This document shows, piece by piece, positions 10,003-20,545 of a DNA stretch of 64,000 bases (position 1 is the first letter of the stretch; every line of letters begins with the position of its first letter). The DNA comes from Orobanche coerulescens (lineage: Eukaryota > Streptophyta > Magnoliopsida > Lamiales > Orobanchaceae). A program made the position numbers and the translations under genes. The DNA is taken from the NCBI GenBank assembly GCA_033398695.1, contig CM065801.1, positions 46,882,358 to 46,946,357 of the forward strand. The letters are read 5' to 3'. The notes beneath the pieces are model-generated. The model saw nothing but the letters and a program-made list of their open reading frames with translations. It ran no database searches and was not told the origin of the DNA.

Positions 10003-11062
10003 GGGTGTGGAGACCCTTGGTGGGATATTCCGATTTAGTTGAAGACATTTTGGTGTGAAAAACACAAGATTAGGGAGGAAAACACCAAAGAGAGTGGAAA
10101 AAGAGAGATGTTCATCATCTTCTTTGTAATTTCATCTTGAAGAAAAATACATTTTGTGAGTGAATATTATTCCTTGTACCATATTGTTTATGAGCTCTTG
10201 AAGGAAAAACATCAAATCTTCATCGGGAATTCAATTTCGGCATTTACAAACGAAGTTTCTACCATGTTTTGTTTTACAATTTTCATTATTATTGTTGAAA
10301 TAATCATGAGTAGCTAAACATTTCATATGGGTTTTTAGATTTAGCCACACTCATGCTATCGATTGTTAGTTCCTTTTGATTTTCCGGGTAAAAGTTTGGG
10401 ATTATTCCTCCTTGTTTGTTCTTCGTATAAGAACTTTTGATTTAGATCATCAACCCTATTTCTTAGTTGTTATTATTATTCAAATCGCGGGTTTTTGTCG
10501 GTGTTCGCCATCAAACGACCCGATAGAAGCGATTGTGAATGTTCAAAAACCTTTTTCAGCGATCTTTTAGCAAATTACCCCATCAAAAGTAATAGCTAGT
10601 CGATTGTTAGTAGAGATTCGTCCCCATCAAAAGAGTGTCTCTTATTTTCGTTAAGAACAATCGTGATTTTTAGAATTACCGCCATCAAACGGATTTCTTT
10701 TAATCGTGAGCAATCGATAATTTCAAACCTTATTTATTTGAGTATCGGAACTAATAATTGATTACGTGTGTGTCGGTGACTCTAAATTCCCATATCAATC
10801 TCATTATTGTTATCTATCAATTATCCGACAATTAATTTGGTGTTGTTATCGCTTAGTTTATTTTAATTTTATGCGTTATTAATTGTAATCCTATCAAACC
10901 AATGATGTATTTTAATTTACTTTACTTTTGTTCATTCGACTATTTGCCGAACATTATGGAACTTTAAACCGTTTCCAATTCCTCGAGAGATCGACCTCGG
11001 AGTTACTTGCCGCTTCCTACAAAAGCGATTCGTACACTTGCGAGTTTATAATTTGTTCATCA

Positions 11063-13794
11063 ATGCCACAATTCAAAACACATACGTGGTTAAGCGTGGA
11101 TAGCATCAGAGATCACGACCCCTCAAAAGCTCCGTCGGACCATCCCCGGAGTGGTTAACCCAAAAGATGTTCATCGATCCGCCTAAGGCCACAGACCCCC
11201 CTAGAGGACTAATCGGTCCATCCTTGGGTGAATATATACTCACATATACGATGCATCACTTTTAAATACAGAAGAACCTATAATCATATATAAATACTTG
11301 TCTTTGAGATATCATCGTTAGGGGTGGTAAATGGATATCCAAAGACGGTCGGTCCTCGAATGAATTTCAGCCCCTAAACATGATGCATGGAACACGATTA
11401 ACAACGATACGAATGTATTCAAATGGAAAGACACCTGAAATCCGCCTATGATTCACCCTATTCTAATTTCATACACGTAGAGATTCGCAACCACCCAAAT
11501 CCCATCGAATCCGCGTCACACCCGAAAATAGAAACTCAAGGATGTTGATTGAGAAACTCAAGGATGTTGATGAAACCACTCAATTATCTGCACTACGTCC
11601 GAAACTAACATGCGATCGAGCACTTACGTAGAGTCTCAAAATATGAACTCGAACATTAAACAAGCTCCGACAAACATCAAGTCGGAAATCAAGAAAACAA
11701 GCTCCAACGGCCATAATTACAATAATGAAGAAAGTAGTGAATTCACAAATATTACTAACTAACCACAAAACTAGACCGAACCATGATGCGTTAAAATAGA
11801 CCATGTCATAAAAATTACAACAATTACAAGTGGATAGCTAAAATCGGTACGAAAAATAAAAAATACGGATATTACAATTCTTTTATACAATGAGTGTATT
11901 GCCTATTATAAACTCATCATGTTGCTTACCATATGAATACATGCCTTTTTCCAGCTAAAATAAATAGCAATTTTTTAATATTTTTAAGGGCCATTATTCT
12001 ACGAGTATAATGCTAATGTACACCACTTCTATTGTTATTTATACCTTATATTGTTGTAAATTATCTTGACAAAAATATTTAATTTCACTAACATGATTAA
12101 CCAAACTTTTTCAGTGCTTTATATAGTCACTATGTTGCTTATATGGACAGATTACACTACTACTTTTATAAGAATATACTGCTTCTTATGTTCCAAACTT
12201 CTTTTAAATTTATAATAATTTTTATTTTATATTTATAGGTATGAAGAATGCATCTTAAATTATAGATCATGAAGAGAAAATTAATTTGATATACTTTCCA
12301 TCAAAAACAGATAACAAATAAATACATTATTTTATTTGAAATAAAAATAATTTCTTTGTGAGATTACATTACTACCCTTCAATTTCAAATCTTGGTGCCA
12401 CATCTTTTCTTTTTTTTTTTTGTGTCATGCAATCTCAATAATTAATGGTCTTGACTGATTCTTAGTTCTCACATTATAGATGGCTCCTACAAAATCATAT
12501 GTAGATGTATGTGTGTGCGCGCGCGTGTGAGCATAACTGTGGAAGATTGTGTATTATTTTGATTATCACTTATCAGTTTGAGTGGTTTGATATTTGTGAA
12601 ACTGTGTTGATTGATGTTTTTGCGACCTTGTTGGGTCGGTATTCGTGTAATCATGATTGATCGGGACTTGCATGGTTGATGAATATTTCGTGAATGTTGA
12701 GACGGCTGGTGCATTGATGATTGTAGTGATTTGAATTTTGTGACGAAATGCTTTCCTTGACTTGTCATATTCGGTATTGATGAGGGCGGGGTTGTATACG
12801 TCGATGATGTGTCATGAGCATTATGCGGCTCCTGCAGTGGATATATAGCCATGTGCATCACCATGATCACGATCAGGGATCGGCTTCCCAATGTGAGTGT
12901 TCGTCCGCATGATAGCATGTTCAAGGCGTAGCCAGTAGAGAGGAGTGTGTAACATCCTAATTTTTAATAAGGGAAAAAATCAAATACTTTTTGAAGTAAA
13001 AATATCCTCCAGTAGATAATGATTTTAAATACCAGAAATGAATAAAATAGCACCATAAGTAAAAATCCTAATCGCAACATACTCAAACTAATGATAAGAC
13101 AAATACGCAAAAATGAAAATACTAAAGGAGATTTAGGAGTTCAAATAAGGTTTGAAAATTAAATGAAGACTTTTAAGCATGTTATTATTATTATTGTTAC
13201 TAGCATCCACGCTCATCTCTGATTTCACCTAACCTCCAAGGAAAAAATATAAAAGTGGTGAGCTTTTAACAACTCAATGAGAAATAGCAGTTTATAAATA
13301 TTTCTAATCATATGGTGTCAAGGGTCTCCTCAAGGATCCTTAGACCCCGACATCACGAGTAATGCCCCCAATGAATCATACATCTTCCATCTTATATCTT
13401 CTATTTTACTGTCATGTTACTCTATGTGAACATAGTAATTGTAATATTCGTACTACTATGTATATTTTCATTTGTAATTTTACTAAGATGAGTATTGCTT
13501 TTTCTTTAGTGTCACTCGGTCGGATATAACCCTTATTTAACAGTTTGTCCGACTATTTCTTTCGTTCCTGTATTTCTCATGGAGCCACGTGGTACAATAT
13601 CCTTGAAATCGACGCTACATTCGGCTCTAGCTCAATAGGTAACTCAATCCTTCACTACTGTGGCAGCCTTGGAAAATCAAATGGAACTACACCCGGATAC
13701 TCATTCACGACTAGGATGGACGATAACTGAATTCCACCATCTTCGACTTTCATTACATAGCATTAGTAACCAATACATCATTGTCTCAACAATT
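11063..13794. other. AT-rich non-coding stretch, unit 1
   Basis: I see no supportable gene. Open frames of 60-145 codons occur on either strand (the longest is minus, 12487-12924) but have biased composition and no recognisable domain. A regular alternating purine-pyrimidine tract (gtgtgtgcgcgcgcgtgtg) lies at about 12507-12530. TGTAACATCC at 12948 followed by taatttttaataaggg resembles the start of a chromovirus LTR, but I cannot pair it with an end. Confidence 0.6.
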
Positions 13795-14294
13795 TCATCG
13801 CCTTGATAGCCCTGATAATCTTCCAAGAGAGACGTGGTTCTGCCTTTCGAATACATGCTCGGTACTGTCACTAGAAATTACTAAAATGATATTCTTTATC
13901 TTCATAGCCCTGATAATCTTCCCATAGACATGCTCGGTACCGTCACTAGAAATTACTAAAATGATATTCTTTATGTAATCGATAAAAGCTTCATGTTGAT
14001 TTAACCAGTCATCAACAAGGATTACATCCTCGTCGTGCATATTAATAACAATCAAGTCTGAAGGTCAATCCATGTTTCCAGTTTGATCTCACAATCACCA
14101 ATAATCCTGTACACTTTTGGCATACCCACCACAAAGGGCTCACAAGAAGACATACCATCGAAGTTTAGTCGATGCACACCTGACCAAGATATACGAGAAT
14201 ATGTGGCTCCCAAATCAAATAAAACATCTACACGGTGATAATGAATATGAGCAATACATGTGGGTGGTTGTGGTTGTACCATGCTCATCGGCAC
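13795..14294 (-). pseudogene. Gypsy gag-pol fragment with retropepsin motif, unit 1
   Basis: On the minus strand, 14294 to 14052 reads HIHYHRVDVLFDLGATYSRI, a retropepsin active-site context. The usual DSGA appears as DLGA here, while the second copy (51548-51790) keeps DSGA. After a frame break, 14055 down to 13795 reads DVILVDDWLNQHEAFIDYIK, matching the C-terminal half of plant Gypsy proteases. A ~100-bp internal tandem duplication (gaaattactaaaatgatattc repeated) disrupts the end. This is a decayed remnant, probably from a chromovirus. Confidence 0.6.
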
Positions 14295-14754
14295 GCCTCA
14301 TCTCATAAATACGAGTAAGGGCTGATTCAAAAGTGAGTGCTCCTGTGCGTTCAGACTATCCTTTGCCTTGATTGTGGCCAGTATTTGGGGAAAGGTGACC
14401 AATCGATGGTTGTTGGTTCACACTCGACTCTCTCCTAGCTGGAATTAAATGTTGTGTCTTCGTGATTCTCGTGACTGCCTCATAATTTGTAGCGATGTCG
14501 TAAGCATGACGAGAATTACCCTACTCATGGTCTGGAATTAGCTACAGTTGTATTCACATTGAAGATATAAAGGCATTATCTGTATGATTCTTCATGGCGA
14601 ATATATAATGAACATAAGAGTTCGAAGTATATTGTCATGCAAAAGGAACTTAACTTGTGCTAACGGAGATGGTTATAATTTATTAGCGATTGTGATCTCG
14701 AGATTCTTTACCATCCTGATAAACCTAATGATGTCACGGATATGAATTAGGACG

Positions 14755-15055
14755 ATGGAGTTTTATATTTCAGGACAGACTTTGTGTTCCAAATAATGTC
14801 GAGCTCAAGTAGATAATCTCAAATGAAACACATTCTATGACATACTCGATTCGTCAAGGTACGATTAAAATGTATAAATATCTAAAAAATAACTATTAGT
14901 GGCCCAACATCAAGAAGGGAGTTGCGGAATTTATCTCGAGGTGTTTAATTTGTCAACAAGTAAAGATCGAGCAACAGAGACCTGTCCGAATGTTGGAACC
15001 GCTTTCTATTGGGCATAATGGGAATGGAAAGATATGACAGTAGAGTTTGTAGTCA
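14755..15055 (+). pseudogene. Chromovirus integrase zinc-binding fragment, unit 1
   Basis: The plus strand, with frame breaks, shows GTIKMYKYLKNNY, then a stop, then WPNIKKGVAEFISRCLICQQ and QRPVRMLEPLS. This is the HHCC region and linker that precede the integrase core in Tekay/Del-type Gypsy elements. It sits on the opposite strand from the nearby protease fragment, so this remnant has been rearranged. It stops abruptly before a T-rich repeat at 15076. The same fragment is at 52250-52553. Confidence 0.65.
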
Positions 15056-15075
15056 AGATGTCGAGGACTCTTTTT

Positions 15076-15290
15076 TAACACTCTCACTTTTTATTTCGTT
15101 TAGTTTGGTAGTTGTGTGGTTACCGACTATCTTTTTTTTTTTTTAATAATTGAGCGATCTTTTAGAATTAAATATTATTGTGTGATATATGCCTTTTTAT
15201 ATGGCGTTAATTACTAAATGTAGTTTTTGCATTATACTAAATGTCGAGAATTAAGTTCGGTTTTAATTCCCATTCTTGAAGAATTATACC
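15076..15290. repeat. Direct repeat, left copy (pairs with 18675-18907)
   Basis: The repeat runs from actctcactttttattt through ggttaccga, a T-run, taattgagcg and gcatgtcgagaatt to aattataccaaaatta. The counterpart at 18675-18907 is recognisable but diverged. A short piece (tttagtttggtagtcatgtgg plus a T-run) recurs a third time at 15411-15460. It may be the LTRs or ends of an unrecognised element; no terminal structure is clear. Confidence 0.5.
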
Positions 15291-15539
15291 AAAATTATGA
15301 ATTGATATCGATTACGATATTTTGGATCTTTCTCACACTATTAATCTAATTCTATTTCCCTAACCCCATTTTAAAATTGGGCCAATTGGCCCAACACCTC
15401 CCAACTTATTTTAGTTTGGTAGTCATGTGGTTACCAACTGTTTTTTTTTTTTTTTTTTTTTATCTCTCGGATGAGGGAGATAAATAAGTTGCTTGACCGC
15501 TGGAGTGCGGGTTTCCTGCAACACATACCCGCATGTTTT

Positions 15540-15656
15540 TACCCGAATAGGCCCGATTCGGGTAACAAAATTCGAGTCCGAATCTGGGGTGGGTAGAGAA
15601 AATTAAATCGAATCCGATTCGATTCCGGGATATGTGGTACCCACCCCAAACCCACC

Positions 15657-15709
<53 letters not shown>

Positions 15710-15912
15710 GTATTGATATTATATATGTATATATAATATTAATCCGAGAAAAAAAATATTATTCCGCGGGTACCCATTGGGTACCCAGAACCGAGCGGGG
15801 CGGGTCTGGGGCGGACTCGAAAAAAATTTAGCGGGTCTGGGGCCAGTTTTTAACCGCGGATCCGGGTCTGGGTAGGCAATACCCGACCCGCCCCGCCCCG
15901 TTGCCATCCCTA
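15540..15912. mobile_element. GC-rich non-autonomous repeat with hAT-like end, containing (TA)n
   Basis: The interior is rich in ACCCGA/GGGCGGG-type words (gggtacccattgggtaccc, gcggggcgggtctgggg). The right end on the minus strand reads GGGATGGCAACGGGGCGGGG, a form I associate with plant hAT-type non-autonomous elements. The left end is not defined. It contains a (TA)n run at about 15659-15702 that is much shorter in the second copy (54424-54440). The element type is an inference. Confidence 0.4.
15659..15702. repeat. (TA)n microsatellite, expanded allele
   Basis: There are about 22 consecutive TA units after ctcga. The matching position in unit 2 (54424-54440) has about 8. The difference is a useful marker to tell the two units apart. 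Confidence 0.9.
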
Positions 15913-18670
15913 GCAACACACGACAGCTCTGGTGCTTGGCAAATGCAGATAACTATGGTGTTACGATTGCCTGTTATAGGGGCTATCCGGGTTTCAGGTA
16001 TATTTTCCGGCAGGTAATGATGATGGTTTGTGATACTGGTCGTTGATGCCGAGGCCTCGTGGCTTACATCGACATGATTCAGAACGAGGATGATGGTGGA
16101 TGTGCATTTATAATGTTTAGAGTCCGGCGATGTTTTGTATTTAGTATAGTTCGACCGAGGAGCGAGAAGTGGGCAAGAGAGTTTTGTTTTTTGTTTTCGG
16201 CAGAGCAACCGTGATCAACTGATTCGCTGAAGGGTAATACGTGGTCCGATTTGGATAAAATTTGGATAGCATATTGGAGACACTAGGATATTTATTTTGA
16301 CCGGTTGGATTGTGATTTAGAGTTCTAGACCGTGAGTTATTACTGCTTCAAGTTGCTGAGCAGATTTGATTTTTGGATGAAAGTTGAGGTTTGGAGCCGC
16401 GGGGATTGACCGAGGAAAGCTATCTCGTCGACTTTGGCACACCCCCATGAATGGAGAGTATATTGTTTATACTTTTCATATTTCGTGGAATATAAATATG
16501 CTTGTTACTATTCGTGTTATCATGATTACATGATTGTGTTAATTGATGACTATGTGGTTCAGTTGTGTAGAATTGTGTTGTTTTGTAATAGATTGTATAA
16601 ATATATTATTTAATAATTATGTGTTGATATTAATTCATACTTTAGAACTTGTTTTATTTTTGAAGCGAGGATTTGTGTGAATACTAATTGTGAAATTAAG
16701 CAAGTGGATTTTGTGGTGACGTAGTTAAAGTGGTATTCGGAGTATCTTTGGTTCAACAAGCAATTGTTGATTTGTTCAAAATTGTGTTATTTCGTGATCG
16801 AAAATATTACTTAAAATTGTAAATTATATAATTAATTTTGGATTATGTGTTGACTGTAGATGTCATTTCTAACAAGTACTTTAATTATGTTTTATAGGTC
16901 CTTACATTTGAAGTCTTGCATTTTTTGGTGTGTCAGAGTATGTACGTTCACTGTGGGAGGATCCGACAAGACTTCGTGGGAATCCACAACCTCTGGACGC
17001 ATTCATTAACATTTGGATTAACTATTATGTGAAGACCCAGCGGGGCCTAGGGGGGATCTGTAACCTCTGGCTGGGTACACAATTAATCACGAGGAGCTTT
17101 GTAACTTGTGATATGATGAAATGTTTGTGATATTCTGGAATATCACAAGGTTAGACTTTCTATAATGTCTGGAATGTAATACATACTTATCAACGGTAGT
17201 TGGCTAGAACGAAAACGAGATAAGATGATGTGGTGTGATCATGGTTTTAGTATAATTTCCCGGGATATCAATGTAAATTTCAATCTTTATTTCAAATATT
17301 TATAAGAACTCAAGGGTTTTGAAATGTTTTTATTTAAGTGAGTATATTTTGGGATTTTCCAAAGATTGTTTTAATAGTTGTTTTGCCTGTTGTTGTTGCG
17401 TCAAGTGACTTGATTGTTTATATTTGGGATGTGGTTTGTATAACTCGAAAACTTGCACTAGCTAAATTTCAATTTGCTAACGCCCGATGTTTCGGGGGTG
17501 GATGCCTTTTATGATGAAAGGCGACGATATTAATCACAAGAGAGTTGGTTTTGTGTCAGTATTGTCTCGTTGTATTTTTCCTCCACTGTCATGTTCTATC
17601 CTTGCATGGTTGTATTAAAACAATTGGGTATCGTGGGTACGCACTTAGTCAATTGTCTGTTTTATTTTGGTTATTGTTTTTGTATGGTTTGACCTTGCTG
17701 GCCAGTTGTGTGTTTGGTTGTATTGTAATTAGCCTAGTAGATCCTTGTGACAAGAGTCTACGACGCTGTAATACTCCCCGATATTTCTGGGGGTGTTACA
17801 AAATATGGCAATAGAGCTTAAATTTGTGAAAACCTAGGTTGTTGGGTCGAGTCAGGTCTAATCATGTTGTGTCGAGTAGTGTTGAACGAGTCGTTGTTCG
17901 AGTTGCCGATTATGATTAGTGGCATAGTGCAGCCATCAGAGTCGTGCTACCTGTGATTGTAAGTCTTCTCAACTATTACTTTTATTATTTATTTATTTGT
18001 GAATTATGATGATGTTTTGCGAATTAGACTCGTGACGAATTGGCCATCGTGATTGTGGGTGTTTCAATCGTGGTCGTGGATGTTTCAATCGTGATCGTGG
18101 AGCGTCGATCTTGATCATGGACGTGGCGGCTGTGGTCTTGTACGTGGCGGTTGTGGTCATGTATGTAACGAGGGACGAGTTCGATGTCGATTTGTGCTAC
18201 TTGGCCTGAGTATCGATACCAGCTGTTAGCTTGCGTGGTGTTCTTCTCGTCGACTGAGATTTTGAATGAGGCGAAGAAACAGGAGACATCTGGTGATTTT
18301 TCGGAGAACAAGGGAACTAGAGTTTCTAAACTTCAACCTTCGCTTCATTCATAGTGGAGCCTCTCAAATTGTTGGAGGAAATAATCGTATCAGGTCGATG
18401 TCGTTGACTCCTGGTGACGTGAGGAAGCACTTCAACTGCAATGATCGGGGTCGTATACGTGCGATTTTCCTTCACCATTGATTAACTGTTTCAAGTGGAG
18501 ACAAATAGGATGCCAAGCGGTACTTTGCGAGGCGGTCACTAAGATGTGTGGATTGAGTTTCGTATGGAGATTTAATGATCAATGCTTCGATCATTTTTGT
18601 TTTGATATTTGATATTTTGATATTTTTTGTTTTAAGTCTCAATGACGAAACTTTATTTTAGTTTGGGAGA
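15913..18670 (+). mobile_element. Tekay/Del-like chromovirus remnant: LTR 3' end, primer site, leader (unit 1)
   Basis: The LTR ends at 17800 with cgatatttctgggggtgttaca. Next comes aaatatggcaatagagctta (17801-17820), a decayed form of the TGGTATCAGAGC primer site complementary to initiator tRNA-Met. The leader (aaacctaggttgttgggtcg) resembles that of Tekay-type elements. The LTR start is not defined. Downstream, 18040-18200 reads in places as Gly-Arg repeats (a 28-bp tandem repeat) that could be a decayed gag N-terminus. No intact gene is present. The homologous tract is 54656-57400. Confidence 0.55.
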
Positions 18671-18674
18671 ATCT

Positions 18675-18907
18675 AATACTCTCACTTTTTATTTTATTTA
18701 ATTTGATAGTCGTGTGGTTACCATTTATTTTTTTAATTTTAATAATTGAGCGTTCTCTTAAAATTAATTTTTGTTGTGTGATATATATCTTTTTTTAATG
18801 GAGTTAATTATTAAATGTAATTTTTGCATTGTACGTGTCATCCGGTTAGCATGTCGAGAATTAAATTCGATTTTAAATTCCATTCTTGAGGAATTATACC
18901 AAAATTA
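18675..18907. repeat. Direct repeat, right copy
   Basis: This is the diverged counterpart of 15076-15290. It shares actctcactttttatt, gtggttacc, taattgagcg and the ending aattataccaaaatta. The foldback element begins directly after it. Confidence 0.5.
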
Positions 18908-20545
18908 GAGTAAATTGCAAAAATCGTCCCTAAAGTTTGGCCAAATTGCATGTTTCATCCCAAACGTTTAGAAAGTGCAAGGATCGTCCATATGAGAAAC
19001 TTTTGGGGCAAATATCGTCCCTGACCAACATCAAATGACCAAAATACCCTTGTTTTCTTCTTTTTCTATATTTTTTTCAGTTTCTTGCACAAATGGTCCT
19101 TGTGTTTCGCTAGGTTTTACAAATTTAGTCCTCATTTTTTTTAAATTATTTATTTAACTATTATTATTAGTATTATTTTTTATACATTTTCGACCATTTT
19201 TCTTACATTTTTGTCCGTTTTTCTTATATTTTTTTCTGTTTTCATACGCTTTTGTTTGTTTTTTCTTACGTTTTTGCCCGTTTTCTTATGTTTTTCCGTT
19301 TACATAAGTTTTTGTCCGTTTTTATACGTTTTCGTCCGTTTTTATACGTTTTTGTCCATTTTCTTACGTTTTCATCTGTTTTTATACGTTTACGTCGGCT
19401 TTTCTTAAGTTTTTGTCCGTTTTTATCGGTTTTTGTCAGTTTTTGTTCATTTTTCTTACGTTTTTGTCCGTTTTTCGTATGTTTTTTCCGTTTTTATACG
19501 TTTTCGCCCATTTTCTTACGCTTTCATCTGTTTTTATACGTTTTCGCCTGTGTTTCTTACGTTTTTGTCCATTTTTATCCGTTTTTGTCCATTTTTATCC
19601 GTTTTTGTCAATTTTTCTTAAGTTTTTGTCATTTTTTCTTATGTTTTTCCGTTTTCATACATTTTTGTCTGTTTTTATAAGTTTTTGCCCGTTTTCTTAC
19701 GTTTTCATCCGTTTTTATACATTTTCGTCTGCTTTTCTTAAGTTATTGTCCTTTTTTATTGGGTTTTGTCAGTTTTTGTCCGTTTTTCTTACGTTTTTGT
19801 CTGTTTTTCTTGAGTTTTTGTCCATTTTTATTCGCTTTTGTCTGTTTTCTTACATTTTTGTCCTTTTTTTTCTACATTTTCATGCGTTTTTATCCGTTTT
19901 TAAATGTTTTCACCCGTTTTCTGACGCTTTCATCCATTTTTATACGTTTTCGTCCATTTTGATCCGTTTTTGTCCCTTTTATACTTGTCTATTTTACCCG
20001 TTTTGGTGTGTATAAAAACGTAAGAAAAACGGACGAAAACGTATAAAAACGGATGAAAACGTAAGAAACTGGGCGAAAACGTATAAAACGGACAAAAACG
20101 TAATAAAACAAACAAAAACATAAGAAAACGAACAAAAACATAAGAAAACAGGCGAAAACGGATGAAAACGGAAAAAACGTAGGAAAAATGAATAAAAACA
20201 GATAAAAACGGACAAAAATGTAAGAAAAACGAGCGAAAACGATAAAAACAGATGAAAGAGTAAGAAAATGGGTGAAAACATATAAAAACGGATAAAACGT
20301 AAGAAAAACGGACAAAAACGCAAAAAAAATGAACAAAAACTGACAAAAAATCGATAAAACGGACAAAAACTTAAGAAAAATGGACGAAAACGTATAAAAA
20401 CAAATGAAAACGTAAGAAAACAAGCAAAAACTATAAAAACGGACAAAAACATATGAAAACAGAAAAAACGTAAGAAAAACGGACGAAAACGTAAGAAAAC
20501 GGGCGAAAACGTATAAAAACAGACAAAAACGTATGTAAAGTGAAA
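18908..20545. repeat. Foldback element of ~20-bp minisatellite, truncated (unit 1)
   Basis: A MULE-like outer end (gagtaaattgcaaaaatcg, then several cgtccc-spaced lines) leads into a T-rich arm, about 19185-19990. The arm is made of ~20-bp monomers such as TACGTTTTCGTCCGTTTTTA. After a turn near 20010, an A-rich arm of complementary monomers runs to 20545. The two arms can fold back over >500 bp. The right outer end is missing here; the copy at 57647-59428 extends further. The long Phe-rich open frames in both arms are translations of this satellite, not genes. The DNA class (MULE-related foldback) is inferred. Confidence 0.75.

Larger units (their letters stand above)
3263..11062 (+). mobile_element. 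Athila-type Gypsy retrotransposon, copy A (right-hand part)
   Basis: From 3263 the sequence is collinear with copy B from 28828 on: end of RT, RNase H, integrase, third ORF, 3' UTR, polypurine tract and a 3' LTR (9260-11062). Only scattered substitutions and small indels separate the copies. The 5' LTR, gag, protease and most of RT are absent because the inverted LTR pair at 1-3262 interrupts the element. They presumably lie left of the window. The bases after the 3' LTR begin ATGCC, the target duplication that flanks copy B, so both copies come from one insertion event. Confidence 0.88.
9260..11062 (+). mobile_element. 3' LTR of Athila copy A
   Basis: The LTR is 1803 bp. It begins TGATGAGTCGATTCTTGATC and ends TTTGTTCATCA. 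The purine tract TTCAAGTTTGGGGGG ends three bases upstream. It contains the ~69-bp palindromic minisatellite (about 9680-9925) and a TATA box at 9992-10002. Shared variants tie it to the 3' LTR of copy B rather than to B's 5' LTR, for example gacatggccatgtccc where the 5' LTR has gacacggccgtgtccc. Confidence 0.92.
11063..20545. repeat. Duplicated flank, unit 1 (matches 48558-59285)
   Basis: Starting with ATGCCACAATTC directly after the Athila 3' LTR, this segment is collinear with 48558-59285 at very high identity. The exceptions are a 1.25-kb LINE insertion present only in the second unit, a longer (TA)n run here, a ~14-bp deletion here near 15237, and scattered substitutions. Collinearity ends abruptly at 20545, inside the foldback element. 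Together with the Athila copies, the duplicated tract is at least 17 kb in this unit. It is either a segmental duplication or a second haplotype. Confidence 0.93.

Noticed and set aside
11311..11420. taggggtggtaaatggatatcc as the start of a hAT-type MITE
   Set aside because: No matching inverted end or target duplication could be found downstream.
12487..12924. 145-codon minus-strand frame, repeated at 49983-50420
   Set aside because: No recognisable domain and His/Thr/Ser-biased. Conservation between units is explained by the duplication.
15634..15831. Small frame with a Tyr-Ile repeat
   Set aside because: Translation of the (TA)n microsatellite.
12948..17800. A single 4.85-kb chromovirus LTR from TGTAACATCC to gggtgttaca
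   Set aside because: Integrase and protease fragments lie inside it, and no second copy pairs with both ends. The two ends cannot be shown to belong to one LTR.
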